In this document: in pieces, positions 12,074 to 25,539 of the stretch
Layout of the letters: every line of letters begins with the position of its first letter
How positions within the stretch are numbered: position 1 is the stretch's first letter
Assembly: GCF_000001735.4 (NCBI RefSeq)
Contig: NC_003074.8
Location: 6,014,101 to 6,078,100, forward strand
From: Arabidopsis thaliana
Taxonomy: Eukaryota; Streptophyta; Magnoliopsida; Brassicales; Brassicaceae
Direction: 5' to 3'
Length of the DNA: 64,000 nucleotides
Program-made: the position numbers and the translations under genes
Notes under the pieces: model-generated
Databases searched by the model: none
What the model was told of the DNA's origin: nothing
Seen by the model: only the letters and a program-made list of their open reading frames with translations

Positions 12074-12397
12074 TCTCGGGAGCGCATTCTTAAAGCTGAG
12101 GAAGGATTGTGAATGAAGCTTTGTTGAATCATTCATTGCATTAGCTTATGAATAGCAGAGTTAGTGGTCGTGTTTTTCGATCTGTTTCTTCAATTTGTCT
12201 TCTCTTTTGTTGTTGAAGATTTGGTTCTACGTGAACTGGTCCTTTGATTAGATTGCTGAAAGTAGCGAGTGATTCAGATAATATAGTATCTTCACACCAA
12301 ACTTACAGTTTCACAGACTTTCGATTTTAACAAAATTTTATCCTATTTCAAACCAAATTTTGTTGAAAGAAGAAGATCACAAAGCAAGATATAAATG
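12074..12397. other. Convergent 3' spacer between RBL14 and the F-box gene
   Basis: RBL14 (+) and the F-box gene (-) end facing each other 324 bp apart. The stretch is AT-rich 3' UTR for both, and no other feature is seen. Confidence 0.6.
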
Positions 12398-13594
12398 TTA
12401 ATCAGTAATCAATTTCCCTTTTTTCTTCCTTTTGCCTCCTTGCTTGATTTGCGCTGAGCTTGGAACATACGAGCACACAAGTGGATCTCGAATTTTATCA
12501 GTAGTTTTTCCGAGATCCACTTCTTTGTAATATCCATCCTCTCCAATGATGTAAGCTGTGTTGTGAGTGGGATACATTACATCTTTGTCTTTAGCAAAGA
12601 CTACAACAACTTTCTTCTCTTCGTCAATGATGAAACTCGCATCTGCAATTCCAAACTTAAAATCAGTGAGTGGTTGCATATCCACTGCTAAGAACAACTT
12701 GCTCCACATCACCTCTTCAGGTTCAATCTTAGTCGTAACCCAAATCTCCATATGTAAGTTGTCCTTACGCTGAAATAACACAGCAAGTTGCTCTTCTCTA
12801 ACACTAGAAAGACTCACAGTATCTACATCCATAGGGTAACACGGCAAATGAAGACGCGGCCCAAATCTCTCCGATGTAAAATTAAAACAGAGCAAGAAAT
12901 AAACACTATGTATAAGATTACTGCTGATTTCTGGAAACTTGTCTGTAGCAAACCAATAAGTATTTCCCTTGAGAGAGACACCTCGTGCATAAAACTCTAC
13001 TTCCCAGTCGGAAGTGACATCGAGAACCCTCCATGAATTAGACTTTAACTCGTATATTTCGTACTCAACAAATTCTTCTTCGGCAAAATCAACGAATCGC
13101 AAAACTTTGTAGCGTAGGCTTGATTTACGCTTCTCGTATCCTATAGCACAGATATACCAGTCCATTCTATGGTCAGGACTACTGGGTTTGAGCCACAAAG
13201 TTTGGCTCCTATACGGATTCCAAACCACGACCCTAGTGTAGTCTTTCGAGATACATAACAGTAAACCGTCGCAGTGATATACTTCAGATATATCGATCTG
13301 ATCTGTACCGTTTAGGCTAACAAGTTTAGCTTGACGGTTTATAGACGGGTCAAAGCCGTTGTGAATTCCACGGAGGTTGATGCTCGTTAGATAAACCTTA
13401 CAATGCAAGACCATGACAACCTTAAACTCACTTTCCCTTGATGTTGCTTCCTGAGCAAGGTGCTTCTTTGTAAAGCTCCGCTTTTTGGATAATGTTTTCC
13501 AATTTTTGCAGGTAAATCGCGCTTCTCTCAATGATTTCACCGGAACCCTAGAGAGTCTCTCCTCCAACAAATCTCTTGGAAGATCGGACATCAT
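12398..13594 (-). CDS. F-box and F-box-associated (FBA) domain protein
   Basis: A single exon encodes about 398 residues. The N-terminal F-box is clear (LPRDLLEERLSRVPVKSLR, then CKNW), followed by an F-box-associated beta-rich domain with the usual landmarks: HCDGLLLC, VVWNPY, and WRVLDV near mid-protein. It belongs to the very large Arabidopsis FBA_1 class, where the F-box binds ASK1-type adaptors of SCF ubiquitin ligases and the FBA region recruits substrates; the target is unknown. The start is placed at the Met-Met before SDLPRDLL, since the frame upstream of it opens only with a non-ATG codon. The tail is basic (GGKRKKKGK), which could act as a nuclear signal. Locus by memory: At3g17620. 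A second F-box gene of the same class lies at 41497. Confidence 0.88.
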   Translation of the reverse strand: MMSDLPRDLLEERLSRVPVKSLREARFTCKNWKTLSKKRSFTKKHLAQEATSRESEFKVVMVLHCKVYLTSINLRGIHNGFDPSINRQAKLVSLNGTDQIDISEVYHCDGLLLCISKDYTRVVVWNPYRSQTLWLKPSSPDHRMDWYICAIGYEKRKSSLRYKVLRFVDFAEEEFVEYEIYELKSNSWRVLDVTSDWEVEFYARGVSLKGNTYWFATDKFPEISSNLIHSVYFLLCFNFTSERFGPRLHLPCYPMDVDTVSLSSVREEQLAVLFQRKDNLHMEIWVTTKIEPEEVMWSKLFLAVDMQPLTDFKFGIADASFIIDEEKKVVVVFAKDKDVMYPTHNTAYIIGEDGYYKEVDLGKTTDKIRDPLVCSYVPSSAQIKQGGKRKKKGKLITD

Positions 13595-14277
13595 CTTCAA
13601 ATCTTTCAAATTTGAACAAGGATCGATGTAACACAAATTAGTTAGGTTTGAAACTTCAGTAAAAAGCTCTCATGTTTCCCCACAGGAACCCTAACTCAAG
13701 CTGGGCCGAAACACAACTCTGCCCTCTAAAAATTTCCCGGAATTATTCATCTTTTTGAACTCTTATTTATATGACTGTGATGTCGTTTCATTTATGGGCT
13801 TTATTATTGGGCTTTTAGCCCAACTGTAGTTAAAAACTTTTTAGTGATTCTCATTTGTATATGGCGGGGGAGATGATCGACGGTCGCTTCTTGCGGTGGA
13901 GATGGAGGAGGAAGACTCTCCTCTCCGACTGCGGCGATTGAACCGAGAGAGCCACCGAAGATTCGAAACCTACAAAATATAGAGGGTGATGTAATCCAGC
14001 GTCTGAGCTCGCTGAGAACAGCCTCGACGCCGATTCCAATTCAGTACGGTGGCTTAAAGCTCCTTCAATTCTCAGACCATGGCCAAGGCTCTGTATCTTT
14101 TGCTCACTGGTTCTACCATTGTGAGTTCTTCACTACCACCTGCTTTGAATTCAACTACAATCTATCTACAAAATTCTCTAGCCGAAACCTTTCAAGTTTT
14201 AGCATGAGACCCTTAGCTTCAATTGTTTTTCTCTTGGACACTGTCTAACTTTGATTCTTCTTGGAATTGATTAGGAA
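13595..14277. other. Spacer upstream of the L18 fragment
   Basis: The first 200 bases are the F-box gene's promoter. From about 13860 the DNA is GC-richer and coding-like, with ATGs at 13861 and 13902, but the frames are short and I could not match them to the L18 N-terminal region. They may be leader exons of the transcript that carries the L18 fragment. Confidence 0.4.
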
Positions 14278-14394
14278 ATGGCTAAGAAAGTTGGAGAAGT
14301 TATAGAAAAATCCTGCGTAGAGAATGGGATCACAAAGGTGGCCTTTGACCGTGCAATTTACACTTACCATGGCTTTAGCTGCTTCAGCAAATAG
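14278..14394 (+). pseudogene. C-terminal fragment of a plastid/mitochondrial-type ribosomal protein L18
   Basis: An AG splice acceptor precedes a 38-residue frame whose sequence ([11 protein letters not shown], then [17 protein letters not shown]) matches the conserved C-terminal end of bacterial-type L18, normally ITKVVFDRGGYxYHGR. The invariant Gly-Gly after DR is replaced by Ala-Ile, and the expected tail beyond YHG (xxALAxxAREHGL) is missing, with a stop soon after. The 5S rRNA-binding N-terminal part is not found upstream in a form I can recognise. It is best read as a decayed or re-used L18 exon; a short expressed gene (At3g17626 by memory) is possible. Confidence 0.6.
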
Positions 14395-15100
14395 AACACG
14401 GTCTCCAATTTTAAGTCTTTTTTTGTTTTGTCCTTCTCAGAAATTTGCTTGTATAGAACCCATGATTGAAATTTAGATTAGTCGGCTTGGAACAGTGTTA
14501 ACTTCTTCCTTTTTAATGTGTTCATTTGTTCTTACTACTTATGCATCTCAAGAATGTTTATATCGTCTATACGATGATAATATATTTGAAAATGGTTGAT
14601 GTTTACAAAGCTTCAGAAGGTAAGACATCAAATGTGCTGCTTAGTTAAGAGACAGGTACAAGTGCTTGCAAATTTAGGACAGAAGGACAAAGACAGAGAC
14701 GAAAACTTCGGCGCAGTGAAGGCAGTTCATATCTGCGAAGTATAGATGCGATATGGTTGGAAGTTAAGTAACTGATAGTCTATAAATAGAAAAGTGCGAG
14801 GTATATGCCCACCCTGGAGTTGGTATGTCCGCTTCTATCTCATCTACCTATTATTAGCAAACTATAGACGTTATTAGTTTTCTGTTTTTTCCTTTTATAT
14901 ACTCACTTCTTTAATGTAGATTCTGTTTAATAAAAACAGTAACAGAACAGAATAAAATCTTGATTTCTTTTTTTTCCTCCCATTCAGGTCTCATACTTCG
15001 TTTGGCAATGCAATGAGGGAGCAGCCAAGGCAGTATTGAAGGGTGAAGCAGTATCTCGTTTCTTGACCAATCATCAACCTGTAAGTAGATCTCCACTAGG
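14395..15100. other. Spacer and leader region of CHX19
   Basis: This stretch holds AT-rich sequence and the 5' UTR of CHX19. A conspicuous GT splice donor at 15081 and an open frame just before it hint at a spliced leader, but no protein family was recognised. No repeats or RNA genes are seen. Confidence 0.5.
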
Positions 15101-17673
15101 ATGGCAAGCACCAACGTTACAGGGCAATGCCCGGGTCCAATGAAGGCTACCTCCAATGGAGCCTTCCAAAACGAAAGCCCTCTTGATTTCGCGCTTCCTC
15201 TTATCATCCTACAAATCGTCTTGGTGGTTGTGTTTACAAGGCTCTTAGCTTACTTTCTTAAGCCTCTCAAACAGCCCCGAGTCATTGCTGAGATCATTGT
15301 GAGTTTCCTACTCAATCTCTTTGTATTTTTCTTTTTCTGTTTTGATGAAATCACATAGCAAAAGAGACTAAAAGGGATGGTTCTGTAGGGAGGGATACTG
15401 CTTGGACCTTCTGCACTAGGGAGAAGCAAGGCCTATCTTGACACCATCTTCCCAAAGAAGAGCTTGACCGTTTTAGACACACTCGCCAACATTGGTCTTC
15501 TGTTTTTCTTGTTCCTAGTTGGGCTTGAGCTTGACTTTGCAGCAATAAAAAAAACTGGAAAGAAATCACTATTGATAGCCATAGCTGGGATCTCACTTCC
15601 TTTTATAGTGGGTGTAGGCACATCTTTTGTTCTCAGTGCCACCATAAGCAAAGGAGTCGATCAGCTTCCTTTTATTGTCTTCATGGGTGTTGCCTTATCA
15701 ATCACTGCCTTCCCTGTGCTTGCTCGTATACTAGCTGAGCTAAAGCTTCTAACAACTGACATTGGACGTATGGCAATGTCTGCAGCGGGAGTAAACGATG
15801 TTGCAGCTTGGATACTCCTTGCGCTTGCTATTGCTCTCTCAGGAGATGGGACTTCTCCTCTTGTATCTGTTTGGGTTCTTCTCTGTGGAACTGGATTCGT
15901 GATCTTTGCAGTTGTGGCAATCAAACCTCTGCTTGCTTATATGGCTAGACGCTGTCCTGAGGGAGAGCCTGTAAAGGAACTCTATGTTTGTGTCACTCTA
16001 ACCGTGGTTTTAGCAGCAAGCTTTGTGACAGACACTATTGGGATACACGCGCTGTTCGGGGCGTTTGTGGTAGGTATAGTAGCTCCTAAAGAAGGACCAT
16101 TTTGCAGGATTTTGACTGAGAAGATAGAGGATCTTGTTTCGGGGCTTCTTCTACCTCTGTATTTTGCGGCTAGCGGTCTCAAAACTGATGTAACAACGAT
16201 CAGGGGAGCACAGTCATGGGGACTTCTAGTTCTTGTCATTCTCACCACTTGTTTCGGGAAGATTGTAGGAACAGTTGGTTCCTCGATGCTCTGCAAGGTT
16301 CCTTTCAGAGAAGCCGTGACACTTGGATTCCTTATGAATACCAAAGGTTTAGTAGAGCTCATTGTTCTTAACATTGGCAAGGACCGGAAGGTATAGATTC
16401 TTGAAAGCCATAATAAGACTTATAAAACATTTAAAAGCCGAGTTATCTAAATAACGATTTTTGTGAGCAGGTGCTGAATGATCAAGCATTTGCGATCTTA
16501 GTCCTAATGGCATTGTTCACAACCTTCATCACAACTCCAATTGTGATGCTTATTTACAAGCCTGCAAGAAAAGGAGCACCGTACAAGCACAGAACCATCC
16601 AAAGAAAAGATCATGATTCTGAGCTAAGGATACTTGCTTGCTTCCACAGTACCCGTAACATCCCCACATTGATCAATCTGATCGAATCATCAAGAGGAAC
16701 AGGCAAAAAGGGACGCCTCTGCGTTTACGCGATGCATCTGATGGAGCTTTCTGAACGGTCATCAGCGATCGCGATGGTTCACAAAGCTCGAAACAATGGT
16801 CTCCCAATCTGGAATAAGATCGAGAGATCAACGGACCAGATGGTGATTGCCTTCGAGGCTTACCAGCATCTACGAGCAGTAGCGGTTAGACCCATGACTG
16901 CAATCTCTGGCCTCAGCAGCATCCACGAGGACATATGCACAAGCGCGCATCAGAAACGAGTAGCGATGATACTGCTTCCGTTTCACAAGCATCAGAGAAT
17001 GGACGGAGCGATGGAGTCAATAGGACATAGGTTCCATGAAGTGAACCAACGGGTCTTGCAACGAGCTCCTTGCTCAGTCGGGATTCTTGTGGACAGAGGA
17101 CTCGGAGGAACCTCACAGGTTGTAGCCAGCGAAGTGGCTTACAAAGTCGTGATTCCATTCTTTGGAGGCCTCGACGACCGAGAAGCTCTCGCATACGGGA
17201 TGAAAATGGTGGAACATCCAGGAATCACACTAACTGTTTACAAATTTGTAGCTGCGAGAGGAACATTGAAGAGATTCGAGAAGAGTGAACACGACGAAAA
17301 GGAGAAAAAAGAGAAAGAGACTGACGAAGAGTTTGTGAGGGAGTTGATGAATGATCCAAGAGGAAATGAGTCATTGGCTTACGAGGAAAGAGTCGTTGAG
17401 AGCAAAGACGATATCATCGCGACACTTAAATCGATGAGTAAATGCAATCTCTTCGTCGTTGGAAGAAATGCAGCTGTTGCATCGTTGGTTAAGAGTACAG
17501 ACTGTCCAGAGTTAGGACCAGTTGGACGCTTGTTGTCGTCATCAGAGTTTTCCACCACCGCGTCGGTGCTCGTCGTTCAGGGATATGATCCAGCAGCAGA
17601 TACACGACCGCTCGTTGAGGAAGATGCAGAGTACGATCAGTCTTCCAGAGATATTTCAGACTTAACTGCCTGA
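15101..17673 (+). CDS. CHX19: CHX19, cation/H+ antiporter of the CPA2 family
   Basis: Three exons (15101-15298, 15389-16390, 16471-17673) sum to 800 residues, the usual CHX length. About the first 430 residues form a Na+/H+ exchanger domain of some 12 membrane helices; landmarks are the [10 protein letters not shown] helix, [11 protein letters not shown], the [10 protein letters not shown] helix (ND in place of the DD of bacterial NhaA-type carriers, as is typical of CHX), and [15 protein letters not shown]. The rest is a long soluble regulatory region with two universal-stress-like halves, starting around [10 protein letters not shown] and ending in an acidic tail. Members move K+ or other monovalent cations against protons in endomembranes or plasma membrane; which applies here cannot be read from sequence. 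Locus by memory: At3g17630. Confidence 0.95.
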
Positions 17674-18292
17674 ACGGATTTTATTATAAAAACAAAATTT
17701 CTCTGTTTTTTTTTTTGTCTCATGAAATATTTTGATATTCTTTTTGGTTGGGACTTGGAGTGTCTCCATTGTTCTTTTTCTATTTTCCTTAAATTGATGG
17801 TTGACATTAGATTTGTGGGCATGAAAATCGACCTGTAATTTCTTAATATTTTGCCTTGAATGATCAAAGGAATAATATTTTTAAGATCCAACATTTCTAG
17901 TCATCACCATGGAATGTATCCTTGCCCATGATGGTGTCACCTACATACCTTTTTAGGGTGTAATGTGTTCATTGTTATTCAGAAAAAATGTAACAAACGG
18001 AAAAATGTCTAATCTTAAATTACCTCCTGAAGAGATATGAATGCAAAAAGGGACCACAACCGCCAATGACACCGACAAGAGTCAAAAGAGACGTCACTAA
18101 TAAATAAACTAACACATTTTCGAACAAGAATCCATAACGTTAACATTCACTCACTGTCTATCACACACACACATGCTGTGTACTTCATTATTACTCTCTC
18201 TCACGCTCTCTCTTCTCTTCTCTTCTCTTCTTTAAAAATCTCACACCAACTTCATTGACAAAGAGAAGAAAACAACTCTCAAAAACAAAAAC
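17674..18292. other. Spacer between CHX19 and the LRR gene
   Basis: It contains the CHX19 3' UTR, then AT-rich sequence and a CT-rich leader (about 18190-18235) just upstream of the LRR start codon. No other gene is supported. Confidence 0.6.
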
Positions 18293-19483
18293 ATGAGCTA
18301 CACTTTCTTTCTCCTTTTGCTCTCTCTTGTCCACTCCACTTTCTCTTCATTAGCTCCTACGGATCGAGCCGCGCTCCAATCCATCAGAGACTCTTTAACC
18401 GACATGCCCGGTTCAGCCTTCTTCTCCTCTTGGGACTTCACAGTTCCTGACCCTTGTTCCTCCTTCTCTGGCCTTACCTGCTCTTCTCGCGGCCGTGTCA
18501 CCGGCTTAACTCTTGGCCCTAATCTCTCAGGCTCTCTCTCCCCTTCCATCTCCATTCTAACCCACTTAACCCAACTCATTCTCTACCCCGGTTCAGTCAC
18601 CGGTCCTCTCCCTCCTCGGTTCGATTCCCTCCCTCTCCTTCGAGTCATTTCCTTAACAAGAAACCGTTTAACCGGTCCTATACCCGTATCTTTCTCATCT
18701 CTCTCAAATCTCCACACTCTTGACCTTAGCTATAACCAACTCTCTGGCTCTCTCCCTCCTTTTCTCACCACTCTTCCTCGACTCAAAGTCCTTGTTTTAG
18801 CCTCAAACCATTTCTCCAACAACCTTAAGCCTGTCTCTAGCCCATTGTTCCATTTAGACCTAAAGATGAACCAAATCTCCGGCCAACTCCCACCCGCTTT
18901 CCCGACTACTCTCCGGTACTTATCTCTATCCGGAAACTCAATGCAGGGCACAATCAATGCCATGGAGCCATTAACAGAGCTAATATACATCGATCTAAGC
19001 ATGAACCAATTTACCGGCGCAATCCCTAGCTCACTCTTTAGTCCCACAATCTCAACAATGTTCCTACAACGAAACAACTTCACATCCATTGCCACCTCAA
19101 ACGCCACGTCATTGTTACCTGAGGGCTCCATTGTTGATCTGAGCCATAACTCAATCTCCGGAGAGCTAACTCCCGCGCTTGTCGGAGCAGAGGCTTTGTT
19201 CTTGAACAACAACCGTCTCACTGGAGACATTCCAGAGGAATACGTCAAGAGCTTAATCAACGGTACAACAAAACAGCTCTTCTTGCAACATAACTACTTC
19301 ACGAGATTCCCTTGGAACTCTGGTCTCCAACTACCAGACTCTGTTTCGCTCTGTTTGTCATATAACTGTATGGAGACAGATCCAGTCGTTGGTTTGTCCA
19401 CGTGTCCGATCGAAGTTGCACCTCTGCTCTCAAGACCTGCTTCACAATGTTCAAGATTCTATAATCACAGCTCCACTGGTTAA
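18293..19483 (+). CDS. Secreted leucine-rich-repeat protein (receptor-like, no membrane anchor)
   Basis: One intronless exon encodes 396 residues. A signal peptide is clear (SYTFFLLLLSLVHS, cleavage near residue 20). An LRR N-terminal cap follows with the paired cysteines of DPCSSFSGLTC. About ten plant-type LRRs follow, with the LxxLxLxxNxLxGxIP pattern (for example LDLSYNQLSGSLPP and ISLTRNRLTGPIP). The C-terminal cap has several cysteines (CLSYNC, STC, SQC). There is no transmembrane helix, GPI signal or kinase, so it is predicted to act in the apoplast or cell wall, like PGIP or the LRR ectodomains that pair with receptors; the ligand is unknown. Several N-x-S/T sites suit a secreted glycoprotein. 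Locus by memory: At3g17640. Confidence 0.92.
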   Translation: MSYTFFLLLLSLVHSTFSSLAPTDRAALQSIRDSLTDMPGSAFFSSWDFTVPDPCSSFSGLTCSSRGRVTGLTLGPNLSGSLSPSISILTHLTQLILYPGSVTGPLPPRFDSLPLLRVISLTRNRLTGPIPVSFSSLSNLHTLDLSYNQLSGSLPPFLTTLPRLKVLVLASNHFSNNLKPVSSPLFHLDLKMNQISGQLPPAFPTTLRYLSLSGNSMQGTINAMEPLTELIYIDLSMNQFTGAIPSSLFSPTISTMFLQRNNFTSIATSNATSLLPEGSIVDLSHNSISGELTPALVGAEALFLNNNRLTGDIPEEYVKSLINGTTKQLFLQHNYFTRFPWNSGLQLPDSVSLCLSYNCMETDPVVGLSTCPIEVAPLLSRPASQCSRFYNHSSTG

Positions 19484-20206
19484 AGATCAGTTTTTCTTTG
19501 TTATTTTTCTCAAAGAAATTTGCAAAAAATGACAAAGTTTTTCATAAGCGTTATCGACAAAACAAAAGTATGACATTTTAAGAAATTGAACCGTTATGTC
19601 TCCTAGTGTTTTCTTAAAAAAATCAAAAGTTCATAAAAAAGATCTGTAAAACTGTGGTCCTCACGTGTAAATGAGATTGTAGTGTTTATGGAATATATAA
19701 TTTATAGATTGGTCCTTTTCTCTATTTTTCTTCATTGACATATATGCCATTTTGATATGAAAGAAATAAACAACACACCATTGGTTTTCTATATCTCTTC
19801 TCCTTATCTTCAAATTGTCATTATCTTTTAATAAAAAAAGGTACAAACTTTTATTCAGTTTGTGGTCTGGAGAGCACTCAAAATACTGTTTACATAAAAT
19901 GATTGAAGATAATTAGATCCAAGCATGATGGATATGGATATGAGTTAATGGTGTTGATTAAGAACTTATAAAGTCTAATGGTGTTGATTTAGTAAAACAT
20001 TAAATGCCAGATAATTAGCTGTTAACAGACATACCGACAAAGAATTTTAAGTAATAAAGTTAGCATAAAGCTATCTGATTTGTCAGAATGTAAAAACGAG
20101 TCCAAGTTGACTCCTTCGAGCTTTGATTCTCGTTCCAATAATACTTCCTCCACCATCTCTCCTCCTCTCGTTAGATCTAAGAAACAGAGAAAACAAGAGA
20201 GATAGA
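19484..20206. other. Spacer between the LRR gene and YSL5
   Basis: AT-rich 3' UTR and promoter sequence. An in-frame ATG at 20123 would extend YSL5 by 28 residues, but the extension resembles a CT-rich leader. Nothing else is supported. Confidence 0.6.
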
Positions 20207-22987
20207 ATGAGAAAGGGAGTTCTAAATCCTGACAGAGATCGTCAGATAGTGGAACATGAGTTGCAGGAAACTGGGTTTAGTCCAGAAACAGAGAAAGTCA
20301 AGAACAAGAATTTTGAAGAAGATGAAGAGGAAGAAGATGAATCTGTGGAGAAGATATTTGAGAGTAGAGAAGTACCTTCTTGGAAGAAGCAGTTGACGGT
20401 GAGGGCTTTTGTGGTGAGCTTTATGCTAAGCATCTTGTTTAGTTTCATTGTTATGAAGCTTAACCTCACAACGGGAATCATCCCTTCGCTCAATGTCTCT
20501 GCTGGTCTTTTGGGTTTCTTCTTTGTCAAGACATGGACTAAGATGCTCCATAGGTCTGGTCTCTTGAAACAGCCATTTACTCGCCAGGAGAATACTGTTA
20601 TTCAGACCTGTGTTGTTGCCTCTTCTGGCATTGCCTTCAGCGGTAAAGAAACTCATCTTCACATTGAACCAGATAATTGAGTTAGAAATTGATTGTGTAT
20701 TGCCATACTTTTGCTTGTGCGTGTGTTTGTGACATTCTGATATAAAAGTACAAATCCTTAGTCTTTTGTACTCAAAACTCAACTGCTTTCTCTCTCTTTC
20801 TAGTTAGTTATGTTAAGGTTTTTGCTTAATAATAAATGCATCTACTTGGGCATATGAAAATATACAGGAGGTTTTGGGACATACCTCTTTGGCATGAGTG
20901 AACGAATTGCGACCCAATCAGGAGATGTATCCCGTGGCGTCAAGGACCCTTCTTTGGGTTGGATTATCGGTTTCCTCTTTGTCGTCAGCTTTCTTGGCCT
21001 CTTCTCAGTTGTCCCCCTGCGAAAGGTTGGTCGCAGTTTTTGTTTCCTGCTTTCTCTCTTATGAACCAAAAAGGAACAATGAGTTTATGAGATCTTGCAT
21101 TGCCAATTTCTGTGTGTTTGCAGATAATGGTAATAGACTTCAAACTAACATACCCAAGTGGTACTGCAACAGCTCATCTTATCAACAGCTTTCACACCCC
21201 TCAAGGCGCCAAGCTAGCCAAGTACTAACCTTTCACTTCACTTTATGCGCTTTTATGTCTTTAGTTCTCTGCTTCCTTTTGACTCGATGCTGCTCTCTGC
21301 ATCAGGAAACAAGTGAGGGTGTTGGGGAAATTTTTCTCTTTAAGCTTCTTCTGGAGTTTCTTCCAATGGTTCTTTACCGGAGGAGAAAATTGTGGGTTCT
21401 CCAACTTCCCAACATTTGGACTCAAAGCTTACCAGTACAAGTAAGCCAATAAACAATATATGTAACTTGAAATTATAGAGCATTGGCTTGAACCACAATC
21501 TGGCTTATTGTTTTGTCAGTAATCCCAATGCTCGTTCCTTTCTGGTGAGAGCCTGATGTAGAAACAGGTTCTACTTTGATTTTTCAGCAACATATGTTGG
21601 TGTTGGAATGATATGTCCGTATATAATCAACATCTCTGTCCTATTGGGAGGAATCCTCTCTTGGGGGATAATGTGGCCCCTCATTGAAACCAAAAAGGGA
21701 GATTGGTTCCCTGATAATGTCCCATCCAGCAGCATGCATGGTCTCCAAGCTTACAAGGTAACTAAACTCTCCATAGCATTCCTTTGTTAATTATCTCTAT
21801 GGATCTTCCTGCTTCAAGTTAATCTCTCTGTACTGGACCAACTTTTTTCCCTCTTTCAGGTGTTTATAGCTGTTGCTATAATCCTAGGAGATGGCTTATA
21901 CAACTTTTGCAAGGTGCTGAGCCGGACTCTTTCAGGATTATTTGTACAGCTCCGAGGCCCTACTACATCTATTTCAAGAACCTCCTTCACACTTGAAGAA
22001 GACCCTCATGCTTCCCCACTAAGCCCAAAGCAATCTTATGATGACCAACGTCGTACAAGATTCTTCCTCAAAGACCAAATCCCTACTTGGTTTGCTGTTG
22101 GAGGTTATATCACAATAGCTGCAACATCTACAGCGATACTCCCTCACATGTTCCACCAGCTGAGATGGTATTACATTCTGGTCATCTATATCTGCGCGCC
22201 TGTCTTAGCTTTCTGTAACGCTTATGGAGCTGGACTCACAGACTGGTCCTTGGCTTCAACTTATGGAAAGTTAGCCATATTCACAATTGGAGCTTGGGCT
22301 GGCTCTGAGCACGGTGGTATGCTGGCTGGTCTAGCAGCATGTGGTGTCATGATGAACATAGTCTCGACAGCTTCGGATCTAACACAAGACTTCAAGACAG
22401 GCTACCTCACTTTATCATCTCCAAAGTCAATGTTTGTGAGCCAAGTGATTGGAACAGCAATGGGTTGTGTGGTATCTCCTTGCGTGTTCTGGCTATTCTA
22501 CAAAGCGTTTGATGATTTAGGCCTCCCAAACACTGAATACCCTGCTCCATTTGCTACTGTATATCGAAGCATGGCTAAACTAGGAGTGGAAGGTGTCGCA
22601 TCTCTACCGAGAGAATGTCTTGTTCTATGCTACGCGTTCTTCGGTGTGGCGATTCTCGTAAACATAGTAAAAGATAGTCTCCATAGCAATTGGGGAAGGT
22701 TCATTCCACTTCCCATGGCAATGGCTATACCGTTTTTCTTGGGACCTTACTTCGCAATTGACATGTGTGTGGGAAGTTTGATACTTTTTATCTGGGAAAG
22801 AGTAGATGCAGCCAAGGCTGAAGCTTTTGGGACAGCGGTGGCTTCTGGTTTGATATGCGGAGATGGCATTTGGTCTTTGCCGAGCTCCGTGCTCGCTATA
22901 GCCGGAGTTAATCCTCCTGTTTGCATGAAGTTTCTCTCTTCTGCAACCAATTCAAAGGTCGACAACTTCCTGAAAGGATCCATTTAA
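20207..22987 (+). CDS. YSL5: YSL5, Yellow Stripe-like metal-nicotianamine transporter
   Basis: Six exons (20207-20642, 20868-21025, 21124-21221, 21306-21440, 21568-21757, 21860-22987) sum to 714 residues. The N-terminal 70 residues are hydrophilic and very acidic ([10 protein letters not shown]). After that comes the OPT-fold membrane domain with some 14 helices. Family landmarks include [21 protein letters not shown], the [17 protein letters not shown] turn, [32 protein letters not shown] and [21 protein letters not shown] proteins carry Fe, Cu, Mn or Zn complexed with nicotianamine; substrate and membrane for this member cannot be told from sequence. The start MRKGVLNP is chosen because it matches the family N terminus and lies at the base of the leader. 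Locus by memory: At3g17650. Confidence 0.95.
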
Positions 22988-23616
22988 AACTCAAATAAGT
23001 AACAACATCTCAACCATGTGAAAGTGTAATGATGCTTCAATTGTTCTTTTACCATTATGACGATTTTGAATGTAACTCGTATATAAAGATCTTAGATATG
23101 AAAGGGCTCTGATTGATGATTGTCAAAACAGTTTAAAACCGCAGACTTACGTGGGGTAAGAACACAAAAATAGATTTTTGCTGTAACCCTTTAGGCTCAG
23201 ACGAGAGAAGATGCTAACCTGAGCTGAGGAAAATGAAGGTAAAGGAGGGGTTTTTGGTGATTCGCCGATTGTGACGCCGGTGATAGGAGCGATTAGCACC
23301 GAGAAGGGATGAAAAAACGATTCTTTCAATTGGGTTATCGAAGGAATCTTCGTATGAGCATAGTGATCAAGTCGGGTTTTCGAGAGCTAGGGATTTGAAT
23401 TTATTGCTTTGCTTTGACTCCATGTTGGATTAAAAATAGAGAGATGATGTGTCGCAGTGACAGATATAAAAGGGTACGAGAAACCGTCATTTCTTTTCTC
23501 TCCTCTCCTTCAAATCCGTTCTTCCTTGAAACCATTTTGGCTCTCTGTTTACAAACTTGGTTTGATTTTTCAATTGCCTCTGTTTCTCTCTCATTCTCTG
23601 ATTCATCTTCATCAGA
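22988..23616. other. Spacer between YSL5 and AGD15
   Basis: The YSL5 3' UTR is followed by GC-richer sequence around 23220-23400 and the AGD15 leader, which is rich in CT. Short frames on either strand show no recognisable protein character. Confidence 0.55.
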
Positions 23617-24992
<1,376 letters not shown>

Positions 24993-25539
24993 AGAGAAAA
25001 GACTCTATGAAGACGAAGAAGATGGAGGTTTTGGAAAAACAAGAATCATCATGTGGGCTTTAATTTTAGTCAAAAGGTTGGCAAAGATGGGATGATGAAC
25101 TCAAAGTTGGTTCTGTTTTCTAATTCTTTATTCATTCATAATCCAATTTTGGTTGCTTGTAACAAAATCATTTTTAATTCAATGGAAGAGAGACATCTTT
25201 GAGTATTTGACAAAAGAGAAAGCAAATACAAGTCACCAATGTGATTATTTTTAATTGCTGGACAAGTAACATCAATTGATTGGTCCACCATACTCCATAA
25301 CAACCGTAATGATTTCAATAATCACTTTTGAGTTTGTGTTTTATTTGGTTTACACTTTACATAGGAAACGAATAAAATTAAATCAGACCTAAACACACTA
25401 ACTCGGTCCGGTTTGGTTAATTTTCTTACGGGTTTATTGAGAGATGGGCCTTAGGCCCGAGAGAGAACACAAACTGGAATGAGGAAGAGGAACAGAACAG
25501 TTGTGGTGTGTTACGAGTTACGACTGAAGAGTGACGGAG
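24993..25539. other. AGD15 3' UTR and promoter of the DnaJ-type zinc-finger gene
   Basis: Mostly 3' UTR, then AT-rich spacer and a short leader before the ATG at 25540. No other feature is visible. Confidence 0.6.

Noticed and set aside
15000-15095. Open frame just upstream of CHX19 as a separate exon or gene
   Set aside because: No known family pattern; it ends in a GT donor and is more likely part of a spliced leader.
20123-20206. N-terminal extension of YSL5 from an upstream in-frame ATG
   Set aside because: The extra 28 residues resemble a CT-rich leader and do not match other YSL N termini.
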